Of a stretch of DNA of 64,000 nucleotides, positions 1 to 8,485 are shown piece after piece. The translations under genes were made by a program, and so were the position numbers. A model generated the notes under the pieces. It had not been told where the DNA came from. It was given only the letters and a program-made list of their open reading frames with translations, and ran no database searches. The stretch comes from Curtobacterium citreum (GTDB taxonomy: Bacteria; Actinomycetota; Actinomycetes; Actinomycetales; Microbacteriaceae): the NCBI RefSeq assembly GCF_006715175.1, contig NZ_VFMQ01000001.1, positions 1,922,001-1,986,000 of the forward strand, written 5' to 3'. Each line of letters begins with the position of its first letter. Position 1 is the first letter of the stretch.

Positions 1-376
1 ATCCGGTCGATCGACGCGTCCTGATCGCACCATGTCGTCGATGCGCGACAGTCGGCGCGTGCCCGTGATGCGAGCGACGTCGCAAAGAGCCCGATGGAAT
101 CAGGCCCTGGTGCTCGCAGCCGAGGCACGGCAGGTACTACCTGGCTCGACGCAAGGACGTCGCCGGGCGGCGGTCCGGTTCGGCAGGACAAGGCGTCCCC
201 GACCTGATGCACGGGCTCTTCGGGTAGCGCTCGAGACGTGTCCTTCGAGTAAGGATGATCCGGGAAGTCGAACCCGACGCATGAGTCCTTCCCGCGCGCG
301 CGTCGCTCGGTTCCGATGCTCCGCGGGCGGTGCGCAGCCGTGCTGTCAGCTACTGGAAGCAAGCATGAAAGCCGAA
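1..376. other. No gene recognised (left edge)
   Basis: Reading frames are open on both strands here, but none has a convincing start, ribosome binding site or recognisable protein. No tRNA and no copy of the att-like sequence found at 35449-35498 is visible. Confidence 0.5.
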
Positions 377-409
377 TGCCGGCCTGTCGACGAATCGAAC
401 AGGCCGGCA
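377..409 (-). terminator. Hairpin terminator of the integrase operon
   Basis: A perfect 11-bp inverted repeat (TGCCGGCCTGT at 377-387, ACAGGCCGGCA at 399-409) with an 11-base loop lies 33 bases beyond the integrase stop codon. No clear T-run follows. Confidence 0.6.
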
Positions 410-441
410 CTCGGCGCGAAGGATGAAGGGGGAGAGGGCGG

Positions 442-1584
442 TCAGAGCCGGTCCGCGATGCCCGCTCCAGAGTCGAGGTCGCCGAGCTTGGTGACTAGCG
501 GGTCGAAGTCGGCCGGGAAGAGTCCGGTGTAGACATCGAGCGTGATGCTCGGCTTGGCGTGACCGAGCATGCCCTGCACGAGGGGCACGGTGGCGCCCGC
601 GGAAACCCCGAGGCTCGCGGCGGTGTGCCGCAGGTCGTGCGGGGTGAGCTTCGGGAAGTGCTGCACGACCGCTCCGCGCGCGAAGTTGCTCGTTGGCCAG
701 CTTGCGATCGCACGCCGGACGGCTGGAGCGAAGACTCGACGCCGCCAGGTCGAGAGCCTGAGCATGCCGCCCCCCGGCCCGGTGAAGACGAGGTCGTGTG
801 CCTCACGCCCTGCCGAGCGTCGTCGGAGCGGCTCCATGACCTGCGGCACTCCCGGAACCTGTCGAGCCTTGCCGTTCTTGGGCGGACCGAGCACGAGCTC
901 GCCCCTGACCTCGGTCGCGGACCTGCGGACGTGCACGACGTTGTTCGCGAAGTCGAGGTCGGCGAACGTGAGAGCCGCGGCTTCGCCGAACCGCAGTCCT
1001 GAGAACGCCAGGAAGGCGATGAGCATCCGGTCGCGCTCCTGCGCTTCGTCGAGGAGGTGCGCGACCTGCGGGGCGCTGAGGTAACCGTGCTCGCGCGTCA
1101 CCACCGTGGGCAGCTTGACTCCTCGCGCCGGGTTCCCGGTGTGTAGGCCCTGCTCGACACACTCCTCGAGGACGCCCCCTAGGATCTGGTGCGCCTTCTG
1201 GATCGTTTGCGCACCGGCGCCGGCGGCGTGGATGGACTCCACCCAGGCTCTCACCGACTTCTTCGTGAGCGCCTCCAGGGACGTCTCGCTCCAGTACGGC
1301 GTGATCCACTTGCCCGCAACGGCCGCACGGTTCGCGACCGTGGTAGCGGCGAGCGTCGCGCGTCGAGCGAGGAACTCGTCGATGAACGGGCCGAGCTTCT
1401 GCGACAGGTCGGACTGAGTGCGGTAGTTCGGCTTGCTCATTGCGATGAGGTTCGCCGCGGACCAGACCTTCGCGTCACGCTTGGTCCGAAACCCACGCTT
1501 CCGCGTCCTTCCGCCGTCCGGCTTCGTGTACCCGACCTCGAACCGCTTGCCCTTCGCCGTCTCGTATTCACGGATCGTGGCCAT
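442..1584 (-). CDS. Tyrosine-type site-specific integrase
   Basis: Phage/ICE integrase of 380 aa, the usual size. It recombines an attachment site on the element with one on the chromosome. The order is an AP2-like arm-binding region (about 1-55), a SAM-like core-binding domain (about 60-150) and the catalytic domain (about 165-360). The catalytic residues are visible: R198 in SGLRFG, H316 and R319 in HDLRH, H342 in LGH, and nucleophile Y352. The start ATG overlaps the stop of the excisionase-like gene upstream (TGATG), so the two are co-translated. It is the best candidate for the enzyme that inserted the DNA ending at the tRNA-Val fragment near 35.5 kb. Confidence 0.93.
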   Translation of the reverse strand: MATIREYETAKGKRFEVGYTKPDGGRTRKRGFRTKRDAKVWSAANLIAMSKPNYRTQSDLSQKLGPFIDEFLARRATLAATTVANRAAVAGKWITPYWSETSLEALTKKSVRAWVESIHAAGAGAQTIQKAHQILGGVLEECVEQGLHTGNPARGVKLPTVVTREHGYLSAPQVAHLLDEAQERDRMLIAFLAFSGLRFGEAAALTFADLDFANNVVHVRRSATEVRGELVLGPPKNGKARQVPGVPQVMEPLRRRSAGREAHDLVFTGPGGGMLRLSTWRRRVFAPAVRRAIASWPTSNFARGAVVQHFPKLTPHDLRHTAASLGVSAGATVPLVQGMLGHAKPSITLDVYTGLFPADFDPLVTKLGDLDSGAGIADRL

Positions 1585-1835
1585 CAGGCAGCCACTCCGT
1601 TGTGCGATACGCGCGTCTGCTCGACATAGTCGAGCAGGTCACCGAGGCGATAGGCCACGGAGCGGCCGACCTTGATGTACGCGGGACCGCGGCGGAGGTA
1701 GCGCCGCTGGGCGAGCGTCCCGACGGACGTGAGGAGGAACGATGCGGCTTCAGCCGGTTTGAGGAGAGCCGCATACTTCTGGGTGAGCTCGCGGGTCTCC
1801 GATTCCGCGGTCAGGCGGCTCAAGGACGTGGGCAT
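1584..1835 (-). CDS. Excisionase-like HTH protein
   Basis: Small DNA-binding protein of the helix-turn-helix_17/excisionase type, 83 aa from the ATG at 1835. An in-frame ATG at 1928 would give 114 aa, but the extra part looks non-conserved and has no ribosome binding site. The winged-helix unit covers about residues 22-70, with the typical ending in which a YIKVGRSVAYR strand pair precedes a DLLDYVEQ helix. Such proteins bend attachment-site DNA and set the direction of recombination. It is directly upstream of, and overlaps, the integrase gene. Confidence 0.8.
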   Translation of the reverse strand: MPTSLSRLTAESETRELTQKYAALLKPAEAASFLLTSVGTLAQRRYLRRGPAYIKVGRSVAYRLGDLLDYVEQTRVSHNGVAA

Positions 1836-2517
1836 GGGCAGTTCGCTTTCGGTGCTGGACGTAACGGGCTTCGTCAGCTCGTTGCCTCCCGGAGTGGGTG
1901 ACACACCGTCTATGCGCGAACGCCACATCAGCCGTGGTGAAGGAGGCTAAGCCCAGGTCACGTCGGCGAGTCGTCCTCCGCTGATGGGACGGGCTCGGTT
2001 TGTACGGAAGACCTCCGTCACTTCAGGCGTTCAGCGAGGCTCGACGCCGGGGCCCCTGGTGCTCTCGTTGAGCGAATCGTTCTCCGAACGGGCCGGTTGC
2101 GGCCATGCGTTACGGTTCCGGAACTCACGTCGTAGCCGCTGCCCCGATGACCGTCGATGACGCCGTCATCGGTAGCAGGACTGTCTGCGGCAGACCTGCC
2201 GCGCACGAATTCTCTCCGTGATCACCAAGGATGAGATGCCAGTGACTTTGACAGAAGCCAGTGCGGTCGACCGGATCGCGCGGAGTGGCGTCCGGTCCGT
2301 ATGGCGCTTCCTCTTTGCATCGGGATACTCGTGCTGACCGAGGGCGTCGGGGCACTGCGTCGTCACCTCCCAGGAATCCCCGCCGTGCGCGGGGGGGGGG
2401 GGGGGAACCGTGCGTAGGGAAGGATGGTCCCGTCCCAGCAGAGTAGTCGTGTTGTGTCTTGGCAAAGTAGACGCGTCCGCACTGGTTGCTAACGTCGACA
2501 CGGGTTGAGAGGGCAAG
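1836..2517. other. 682-base gap with no clear gene; contains a G15 run
   Basis: No frame gives a recognisable protein. The notable feature is an uninterrupted run of 15 G at 2391-2405, about 112 bases before the start of the next gene. Promoters of the two divergent operons must lie here, but I see no clear -35/-10 pair. Confidence 0.45.
2391..2405. repeat. Homopolymeric G15 tract
   Basis: Fifteen consecutive G residues in an intergenic region upstream of the small gene at 2518. Tracts of this length slip readily in replication and in sequencing, so the length may vary between cells or be an assembly estimate. Confidence 0.9.
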
Positions 2518-2691
2518 ATGAAGCGCTACGAGTACGTCACCATCAACGGGTCTGGCAACGAGGCGAAGCACGTCGCAGTCTTCAACGAGACCATCAACCG
2601 CTACGCAGCAAAGGGATGGACGGTTGCGCAGATGGTGCGCCCGTCTGTCATCGGTCCGCTCGGCGTGCTCTTCGAGCGAGAAGAAGTTTGA
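2518..2691 (+). CDS. Small DUF4177-like protein
   Basis: A 57-aa ORF starting ATG after GAGAGGGCAAG. It begins MKRYEYVTING and carries a helix followed by a GWTVAQM strand, then ends VLFEREEV. This is the layout of DUF4177 proteins: a YEY strand, an LNELGAEGW-type helix turn and a final strand ending in charged residues. That family has no established function. The stop codon lies one base before the GTG of the next gene, so the two form an operon. Confidence in the gene is good; the family call is by eye. Confidence 0.65.
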   Translation: MKRYEYVTINGSGNEAKHVAVFNETINRYAAKGWTVAQMVRPSVIGPLGVLFEREEV

Positions 2692-2692
2692 G

Positions 2693-3322
2693 GTGGCTCG
2701 CACAGAGCGGCCCACCCAGGCGATGTACGCGGCGATCGGCCGCACGGCGGCGGAGTCCGCGCGGGTCGAGCAGAACCTGCGCGAGTTGTTCGCACTTCTC
2801 ATCGAGTCGCCTTACGGCCGGGTGCTCACGGCAGGCGAGGACATCTCGCGGCTTCAACAGATGTGCCTGCGGGCCGCCCGCTACAACAAGAAGATCACCG
2901 AGGCGCAGCTCGAACAGCTCATCGCGATCGACAAAGCGATCAGCGCGGCTCGGCCGCAGCGCAACTTCCTTGTGCACTCGGTTTGGTACCGGATGAAGAC
3001 GCCCGGTGAGCACTACGGCGAGCGGAGCAGTCGACCGGCCACCTCCCGGAACGGTGCAACGACGTCTGAGCACGCCGTCTGGACACTCGATGATGCGAAG
3101 GAAGTCGCGGACTACTACGAGAAGATCGCGGGGCTCTTGGAGCGGTTCATAGATCAGACATTCGAGGGCGTTCGCATCCCGCTGCTGATGAGTCGCGCCC
3201 AAGAAGAGAACATCCGGGATCGATGGGAGAAGCTCATGGGCGACTCCCCTCCTTCCGTCGCCCGCACCACGGGACCATCACGGGACGGCTTGTCCGAGTC
3301 CGCTCCTGAAGCACAGAGCTGA
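2693..3322 (+). CDS. Hypothetical protein with a HEPN-like RNxxxH motif
   Basis: A 209-aa mostly helical protein with a GTG start one base after the stop of the DUF4177-like gene; the AG-rich end of that gene serves as its ribosome binding site. Residues 12-40 and 55-88 are predicted helices. They are followed by R90-N91-F92-L93-V94-H95, which matches the Rx4-6H signature of HEPN RNases and their relatives, in the usual place at the start of the last helix pair. HEPN proteins often act as toxins or defence RNases, but the fold here is only inferred from this motif and the helical context. The C-terminal 30 residues look disordered. Confidence 0.7.
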   Translation: MARTERPTQAMYAAIGRTAAESARVEQNLRELFALLIESPYGRVLTAGEDISRLQQMCLRAARYNKKITEAQLEQLIAIDKAISAARPQRNFLVHSVWYRMKTPGEHYGERSSRPATSRNGATTSEHAVWTLDDAKEVADYYEKIAGLLERFIDQTFEGVRIPLLMSRAQEENIRDRWEKLMGDSPPSVARTTGPSRDGLSESAPEAQS

Positions 3323-3597
3323 GCGACATCGAGGGCTCGCGCCGGAGTGCGGCGCGGTCTCTCACCGCCAGCCCGTCCCTTTGATAGCCCCGGAGCGGTT
3401 CTTCAGTCGGACGGCGGGTGGTCTGCGAGCTGATGTGCGCGGCCCAGCACTTTCGGTCAGCAATCGGAAAGAGCGCGCACTGGCCGGCCTCGTACCTCGA
3501 ACACGGGGTCGCGGCCGCCGCGAGAATGAGTGACCGTCGAGGGATGCGCGCGGAGCAACCACGACTGCACCAGCTCGGCTCAGTCCGTCCGATCGCC

Positions 3598-4758
3598 GTG
3601 GCGCTGAACGGCACCCGCACCATGATCGACCGCCGGGTCTTCGAGGACCTCTTCGAGAACTCGGTCGTCAGTGGCCGCGCTCCGTACCGGCAAGCGCTGG
3701 ACCGCTCGGAGATCACGTTTGGTGAGCTCGTCGAACTGTCGAGGAAGGCGGACATCCCGTACCCGCTGTTCTTCGCTCCCCACGATCACGTCCGTGCGCA
3801 GATCGCGACCAAGACGGACAAGCTCCTCCAAGGGGTCAGCAAGGAGACGTTCGCGCTCAATTCACGGACGACCGTCGACGTCAAGGACGTCGAGCTCATC
3901 GTGAAGGACCTCATCCGGAAACAGATGCTCCTTCGCAAGCACGATCCGGATCTCGAGGACAACCGGATCGTGGGTCTGCTTAAGAGGTCGCGAGGGTCAG
4001 CGGCAGCGGACGCGAAGGTGCTCGTCGATGCTCTCGGATTGCAGCACGACACGCTCACTCAAGCGCGGACGAAGAAGCGCGCGCTCGAGATTCTGATCGA
4101 GCGCCTGGAGGCACACCAGGTCTTCGTCTCGTTGAGCGTCCGTGGGTTCATGCCACAGCTCATCGAGGTGAAGTTCAGCGGGCTGACCATCAAGGACAAA
4201 AAGGTCCCCTACATTTTTCTCGCTCGCGGGGACCACGGCGATGCGCAGGAGCCCGAAGGACGGCAGCTCTTCACGTTGACGTTGCTTGCCGTCCTCGTCG
4301 CGCGGGGCATCTTCGCCCCGGTGACGTACGACGGCAGTAGTCCGGCCGTCGGGCCAGGACGCGAGTACGACATCGTCGGGGAGATCCTGATGCCGGAGCA
4401 GGCAGTTCGAGGGCTCGCGCTGGCGACACTCGAGGACCTCAAGGCGTCCGCAGATCGATTCAACGTCACGCCGAGCGCCCTGGTCGTCCGAGCGCGGCGT
4501 CTCCGTCTCGTGAGCCCCGCCGTCGCCGCGTCACATCTCAACGCCCTAGGGCGAGAATTCGCTGCTCGGCCACCCAGCCGAGCACAGCAGCCCAAGCCGG
4601 TCAACGGCGTCCGCACGTACAACGGAAGGGAGTTCTCGGCGCGCATGCTCCGGGCACTCGACGCCGGACGCGTCTCCCCAGGCGACTTCTGCCGAGTGGT
4701 CTGTGCGAACAAGATCAAGCCACACCAGATCCGCGACTTCCGGGAGGCGCTCGGATGA
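3598..4758 (+). CDS. ImmA/IrrE-like protein lacking the HExxH site (partner of PIN-like toxin)
   Basis: About 386 aa from a GTG; an ATG at 3622 is the alternative start. The layout resembles the COG2856 proteins that accompany DUF4411-type PIN genes: an N-terminal region opening SEITFGELVELSRKADIPYP, a central domain and a C-terminal winged helix (RFNVTPSALVVRARRL). In true ImmA/IrrE peptidases the centre reads RQRFTLAHELGH. Here the equivalent stretch is RQLFTLTLLAVLVARG, so the zinc-binding HExxH is lost and protease activity is unlikely. The stop codon overlaps the start of the PIN-like gene by 4 bases, the usual antitoxin-toxin coupling. The role as antitoxin or regulator is inferred. Confidence 0.7.
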   Translation: MALNGTRTMIDRRVFEDLFENSVVSGRAPYRQALDRSEITFGELVELSRKADIPYPLFFAPHDHVRAQIATKTDKLLQGVSKETFALNSRTTVDVKDVELIVKDLIRKQMLLRKHDPDLEDNRIVGLLKRSRGSAAADAKVLVDALGLQHDTLTQARTKKRALEILIERLEAHQVFVSLSVRGFMPQLIEVKFSGLTIKDKKVPYIFLARGDHGDAQEPEGRQLFTLTLLAVLVARGIFAPVTYDGSSPAVGPGREYDIVGEILMPEQAVRGLALATLEDLKASADRFNVTPSALVVRARRLRLVSPAVAASHLNALGREFAARPPSRAQQPKPVNGVRTYNGREFSARMLRALDAGRVSPGDFCRVVCANKIKPHQIRDFREALG

Positions 4759-5213
4759 TGGGGTACCGGTACCTCCTCGACAACAACGCCCTCTCGCGAC
4801 TCACGGTCGAGGAACGCTCCACGCCGTTCATCAGGGAGCACTGTCGTATCCCCTCAGAGGTGCTGCACGAAGCTCGCTTCCTCCCGGACATCGTGTCCCT
4901 GACCGAGCTGGAGTACCGGACGACGGGACGGGTGTTGCACCACCTGCAACGGGTCATGAAACGTGTGCCGGTCGACGACGTTCGTCTGGTCAACCTGTAC
5001 AGCGGCAAGGGCAACGCGGATCCGATGCTCGTGGCATGCGCTCTGGACGCCGTCCACGAAGAGGAAGAGGGCCTGTTCGGCGACGAATGGGCAATCATCT
5101 CGAACGACGACGCAGTCCTCGCCATGGCGCGTCTCTTTGGTATCACCGTGCTCACGAGCAGCGAACTCGACCCGCTTCTCCATGGCCGTGCGCACGCGAC
5201 TCGTCACGACTGA
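4755..5213 (+). CDS. PIN-like (DUF4411-type) putative RNase toxin
   Basis: A 152-aa protein with PIN-domain features: a first strand ending in an acidic residue (YLLDNN, D9), an acidic helix (E35, E39), a central D89 in GNADPMLVACAL, and a late acidic pair (D118-D119 in IISNDD) before the last helix and strand (LFGITVLTS). PIN proteins are Mg-dependent RNases. This arrangement after an ImmA-like gene matches the common COG2856-DUF4411 pair, assumed to be a toxin-antitoxin or defence module. The ATG lies inside the 3' end of the upstream gene. Confidence 0.72.
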   Translation: MMGYRYLLDNNALSRLTVEERSTPFIREHCRIPSEVLHEARFLPDIVSLTELEYRTTGRVLHHLQRVMKRVPVDDVRLVNLYSGKGNADPMLVACALDAVHEEEEGLFGDEWAIISNDDAVLAMARLFGITVLTSSELDPLLHGRAHATRHD

Positions 5214-5255
5214 CGGCGCAGCGGCGCGACCGGACGTTGTCGCACGTGCCCTCCC

Positions 5256-5783
5256 TCAGCCGGGAACCAATCGGAGGGCCGCGCGTTGCGTCCTGAGACG
5301 TCTGCGCGTCGCGGCGACTCCCTCGATGTCAGTCGACGCGACGGACCACAGTTCTCCCTGGGCGGTCAGCAACGCCTGCACGATCGGGTCGGCCTCGTCC
5401 GCGCTGTGCAGGAGCGGCGCGAGTTCTGCCGTCAGGCGCCGAGCGTCTTCGTGCAGCTGGAGGAAGGGCGAGGGCGACTGTGCAGTCGATTCTGAGTCGA
5501 GGCTCACAACCACGGCGATGAAGAACTCGATGGAAGCGACTCCTCGGTGTGCGCCGACCCGGAGGAGCGCCAGGGCTCGATCCAGCGTCTGCTGTGCTGC
5601 GGTCATGGACGGACGAGTATCCGCCTCTGCGGCGATGCGCTCGACGCGACGTGAGCGGCGGATCGCTTCGAGCGCGAGCTCCTCGTGGCCGCCGTTCTCC
5701 GAAAGCAGCAGCACGAGTCGTTCAACAGAACGGCAGGCCTCCTTCAGGGTGACCCGTCGACGAGCGGCTTCTTCTGCGTGCAC
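5256..5783 (-). CDS. Hypothetical helical protein
   Basis: A 175-aa frame starting at a GTG (VHAEEAARRRV). The protein is almost entirely helical, with regular hydrophobic spacing (for example SVERLVLLLSENGGHEELALEA and RALALLRVGAHRGVASIEFF). I recognise no family. The frame stays open further upstream to 6134, but that part is Arg/Pro-rich and looks non-coding. There is no strong ribosome binding site, so the start is uncertain. It is convergent with the ImmA/PIN operon. Confidence 0.45.
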   Translation of the reverse strand: MHAEEAARRRVTLKEACRSVERLVLLLSENGGHEELALEAIRRSRRVERIAAEADTRPSMTAAQQTLDRALALLRVGAHRGVASIEFFIAVVVSLDSESTAQSPSPFLQLHEDARRLTAELAPLLHSADEADPIVQALLTAQGELWSVASTDIEGVAATRRRLRTQRAALRLVPG

Positions 5784-6738
5784 AGTTCGGAGTATGCGCG
5801 GACCGTGCGCCGTGGCGCGTGCGGGCGCGACACCGCCGTACCTTGTTCGGCCGCTCGCGGACCGTTGCCGGGGTGTTCCACTTCGGCGCCGAAGAGCGGT
5901 CAGAGCGTGACCGATCCGCAGACACGCACGGGGCAGCAGTTGACACTTGAGATGAAGGAGCAGCAGCGCAGGAACTGGCCGAGAAAAAGGCGACGAAACC
6001 TGTGGCTCGACCAGTTCAGCGTCGGCCCAGAATCGCCCAACTGGGCATGCCCGGAACGCGCACCCCGTCCCTTGCATCCTCGGCAGCACCGGCCTTCGCC
6101 TGACACCCTCAAGTCCCCGCGTGATCTGTTCCAAGCGGGCGGAAGCGTCGGACGAGTTCGGTTGTCCCGCTCGCGATCTTGTCCCGTGTCCCGTGTCCCG
6201 TGTCGCACGTCCCGTGTCTCTGGCTCAGGTCCCGGGACACACCGGCCGACTCGAGCCCGACACTCGACTGTCGTCCCGTCCCGTCAGTCGCGCCGGCGGG
6301 GCACGATCCTCATGCTCCCGATCGATCAGGTCGCTTCACCGCCGGCCCGCTCTAGAACTCCAGAACGTCCTAGGTGACAGCACATGCTGACGCACGCATT
6401 CGGCCGTCCGCTCGGCATGCATTCGGCTCGTTCCCCTGCAGCCATCACGCACCGCTGAAGTGCCAGTTGGTTGTGCGCAGGCTCTCGTCTTCTCCGATGT
6501 TGCACCGCGACCGCGGGCTCGTTCCAGGAGCTCTGTCCACTCGCCACGGCGCCCGGGTCACGCTCCCCGACGACGTCGCGAGACGTCAGACGCGAGAGCG
6601 ACCACACCGGCGGCAGCATCCTCTGCCGGCTGGTCTTGCTCCCGCCGGCGATCCTCGTGCCGCCCGGATCGGTCCGGGTGCAGTCAAGGTCCAGATGCTT
6701 CGTCGTGCTCCTCGCGCTCGCTCCGGCGGCGGTGTTCG
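5784..6738. other. 955-base region without a supported gene
   Basis: Several open frames overlap on both strands, but none has a coherent protein pattern. The region holds a heptamer tandem repeat (GTCCCGT, see 6181-6215) and scattered further GTCCCGT copies to about 6290. It separates the left accessory genes from the dormancy regulon and may contain decayed coding DNA. Confidence 0.4.
6181..6215. repeat. GTCCCGT tandem repeat
   Basis: Three perfect head-to-tail copies of GTCCCGT (6181-6201), one diverged unit (6202-6208) and another perfect copy (6209-6215), with related sequence to about 6290. No function is evident. Confidence 0.8.
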
Positions 6739-7881
6739 TCATCGGGTAGGCCCTCGGTACGAGCGGCGAGGTGTGAGTTGGCGAGAACGCAGCCGAGACC
6801 AAGACGATGCTCCACCGCGACGGCGGGTCGAGGCGAGCAAGAACGGTGCGACGACCAGCGCGGCGAGCATCGGTAGCCAGTACTCGACGGCACGCCAGCC
6901 GAGGACGCCGAGCAGCGCAACCGACGTCGGGACCCCTGCGACGTGAAGCGTGGTCACTGCGGCTCCCTCGACCAGCCCGAGCGCCCCGGGCGTGATCGGA
7001 ACGGTGGCCAGGACGTTCGCGATGCCGTACGCCAGGACGACGACCGGCCACGGGAGTCGAGCGCCCGCAGCAACGAGCATGAGCCCGAAGGCCACAAGAT
7101 CGGCAGCCCAGTTGCATCCGACCCAGGTGAGCAGGGTCGCGAGCGTCCGTGCCGATCGGAGCTGACTCATCCCCAGGGCCAGTCCGTCGACGTAGCCGAC
7201 GATGGTTGCTTCCGACGGATGCCCGACGGCTCGCCGCAGCGGCGCCGTCAACCGCACGGCCCCCTTCCGAACGCGATCGGTTCGGCGAGCGACGAGCGCG
7301 CAACCCAGACCGACAGCGACGGCGAGCACGAGCACAGCTCCGACGAGGAGGGTGACACCAGGGGAAGGACGGCCGTGCCAGGCGGTCAGCGCCACACCAC
7401 TGATGAAGAGTGCGCCGAGCACGGTGTTCGACACGACGACCCCGGTTGTGGCCGCGGATGCCGCGATCGGGACCGGCACGTCGAAGCGTCGCAGGAGTGA
7501 GATGCGCAACCCCGCGGAGGTCGCCGCTCCACCGGGCAGAACGCTGCGGACCCCCTGCGCGACGAGGTCGACCGCGAGGACGTGCCGGAAGCTCGGCGCG
7601 TCGGGGCCCAGGAACGCGCGGGTAGCACGAGACGCGGCCGTCAGGGACACCGCCTCGGCGAGGACCGCCACGCCGGCGACGATCGAGGCGCTCGGCGGTA
7701 GTTCGCGGAGGACGAGGAACGCCTCCTCGGCGTGCGGCGCGGCGATGACCACCGCCGCGGCGACCAGAAAGGGTGCGGCGATCGCGAGCATCCAGCGTAG
7801 TCGTGACGGACGGGAGGCGCGGTGCAGGTTCGCACCGCGCCTTCCGTCCTCCCGCCCGGCGCGACCGCGAGGGGCTGTCAT
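6739..7881 (-). CDS. YbhN/UPF0104-type membrane protein (lysylphosphatidylglycerol-synthase TM-like)
   Basis: A 380-aa polytopic membrane protein with a basic cytosolic N-terminus and about eight hydrophobic segments. The family hallmarks are present: VLPGGAATSAGLRISLLRR in the first half and ITPGALGLVEGAAV near the C-terminus, the PGGxG/PGxxGxxE pattern of UPF0104 proteins. Members resemble the flippase half of MprF, and a lipid-handling role is likely but unproven. The ATG overlaps the stop of the upstream PNPOx-like gene by 4 bases, so both belong to the unit controlled by the Dos box at 8443-8457. Confidence 0.85.
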   Translation of the reverse strand: MTAPRGRAGREDGRRGANLHRASRPSRLRWMLAIAAPFLVAAAVVIAAPHAEEAFLVLRELPPSASIVAGVAVLAEAVSLTAASRATRAFLGPDAPSFRHVLAVDLVAQGVRSVLPGGAATSAGLRISLLRRFDVPVPIAASAATTGVVVSNTVLGALFISGVALTAWHGRPSPGVTLLVGAVLVLAVAVGLGCALVARRTDRVRKGAVRLTAPLRRAVGHPSEATIVGYVDGLALGMSQLRSARTLATLLTWVGCNWAADLVAFGLMLVAAGARLPWPVVVLAYGIANVLATVPITPGALGLVEGAAVTTLHVAGVPTSVALLGVLGWRAVEYWLPMLAALVVAPFLLASTRRRGGASSWSRLRSRQLTPRRSYRGPTR

Positions 7882-8348
7882 GGAGCGGCTTGGTCGAAGA
7901 GCCGGCCGGTGACGCTGGTCGGCTCGAGCACGACGGTGGCGCGCTTCGGTGTCGCCAGCATCGAGCGGATCCGCTGCGCCGTCACGTGCCGGGTGTCGGG
8001 GATGTGGGCGGTTCCCCTCGCCACGACGCTCCAGGCGGTCCACCCGTCGTGTTCGTCCACCTCCATCAGGATCTCGCGCCCGGAGTGGACGGCGTCGAGG
8101 ATCACACTGCTCGAGGTCGCGAAGGCCAGTTTCCGTGTCTCTGTGACGTAGTTCACCGGGATGATCTCCAGCGATTCCTGGGTGCGGAACGCTACGCGGG
8201 CGATCCGGCTGCGGTGCAGCCGTTCCCAACACTGGTCCGCGTCGAGCGTGACGACGAGTTCGTCCAGCGGGGTCGCATCGAGTCCGCCCGCTCCCTGAGC
8301 CCGCGGATCCTTCGCCTCGTTCGATGGTCCGGTCGCCGCTGCTTCCAT
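7878..8348 (-). CDS. Pyridoxamine 5'-phosphate oxidase-fold flavin/F420-type protein
   Basis: A 156-aa split-barrel protein. The start is the ATG at 8348 with a good ribosome binding site (GGAGGAAAGACC); longer versions of this frame run through the promoter. The pattern is that of PNPOx-like proteins: a CWERLHRSRIARVAF helix-strand, EIIPVNYV, a central strand pair, GWTAWSVVARGTAHI and a late VVLEPTSVTGRLF. Small PNPOx-fold proteins are frequent in actinobacterial DosR regulons. The cofactor cannot be told from the sequence. A near-perfect Dos box lies 94 bases upstream, and the gene is coupled to the membrane protein gene downstream. Confidence 0.85.
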   Translation of the reverse strand: MEAAATGPSNEAKDPRAQGAGGLDATPLDELVVTLDADQCWERLHRSRIARVAFRTQESLEIIPVNYVTETRKLAFATSSSVILDAVHSGREILMEVDEHDGWTAWSVVARGTAHIPDTRHVTAQRIRSMLATPKRATVVLEPTSVTGRLFDQAAP

Positions 8349-8442
8349 GGTCTTTCCTCCTGGTCTGCGGGACGGAACGAGCGTGATCGCTCCGATTTCT
8401 CGCCCGGTCGGACCAGCATGCGACGCACCGTTGCTCGTGCGC

Positions 8443-8457
8443 AGGGCCGGAAGTCCC
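8443..8457 (-). promoter_or_regulatory. Dos box upstream of the PNPOx-like/YbhN operon
   Basis: Read on the minus strand this is GGGACTTCCGGCCCT, a full match to the published mycobacterial DosR motif GGGACTTNNGGCCCT. Its near edge is 94 bases from the start codon at 8348. Confidence 0.8.
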
Positions 8458-8485
8458 ACCGACCCGGGGCGCGACGCGCCTGCGG

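Noticed and set aside
32..532. 166-aa plus-strand frame at the left edge
   Set aside because: It overlaps the integrase 3' end and its terminator and has random composition.
6326..7303. 325-aa minus-strand frame and a 92-aa plus-strand frame before the YbhN-like gene
   Set aside because: The first overlaps the YbhN-like gene in another frame; the second is Ser/Arg-rich with no start signal.
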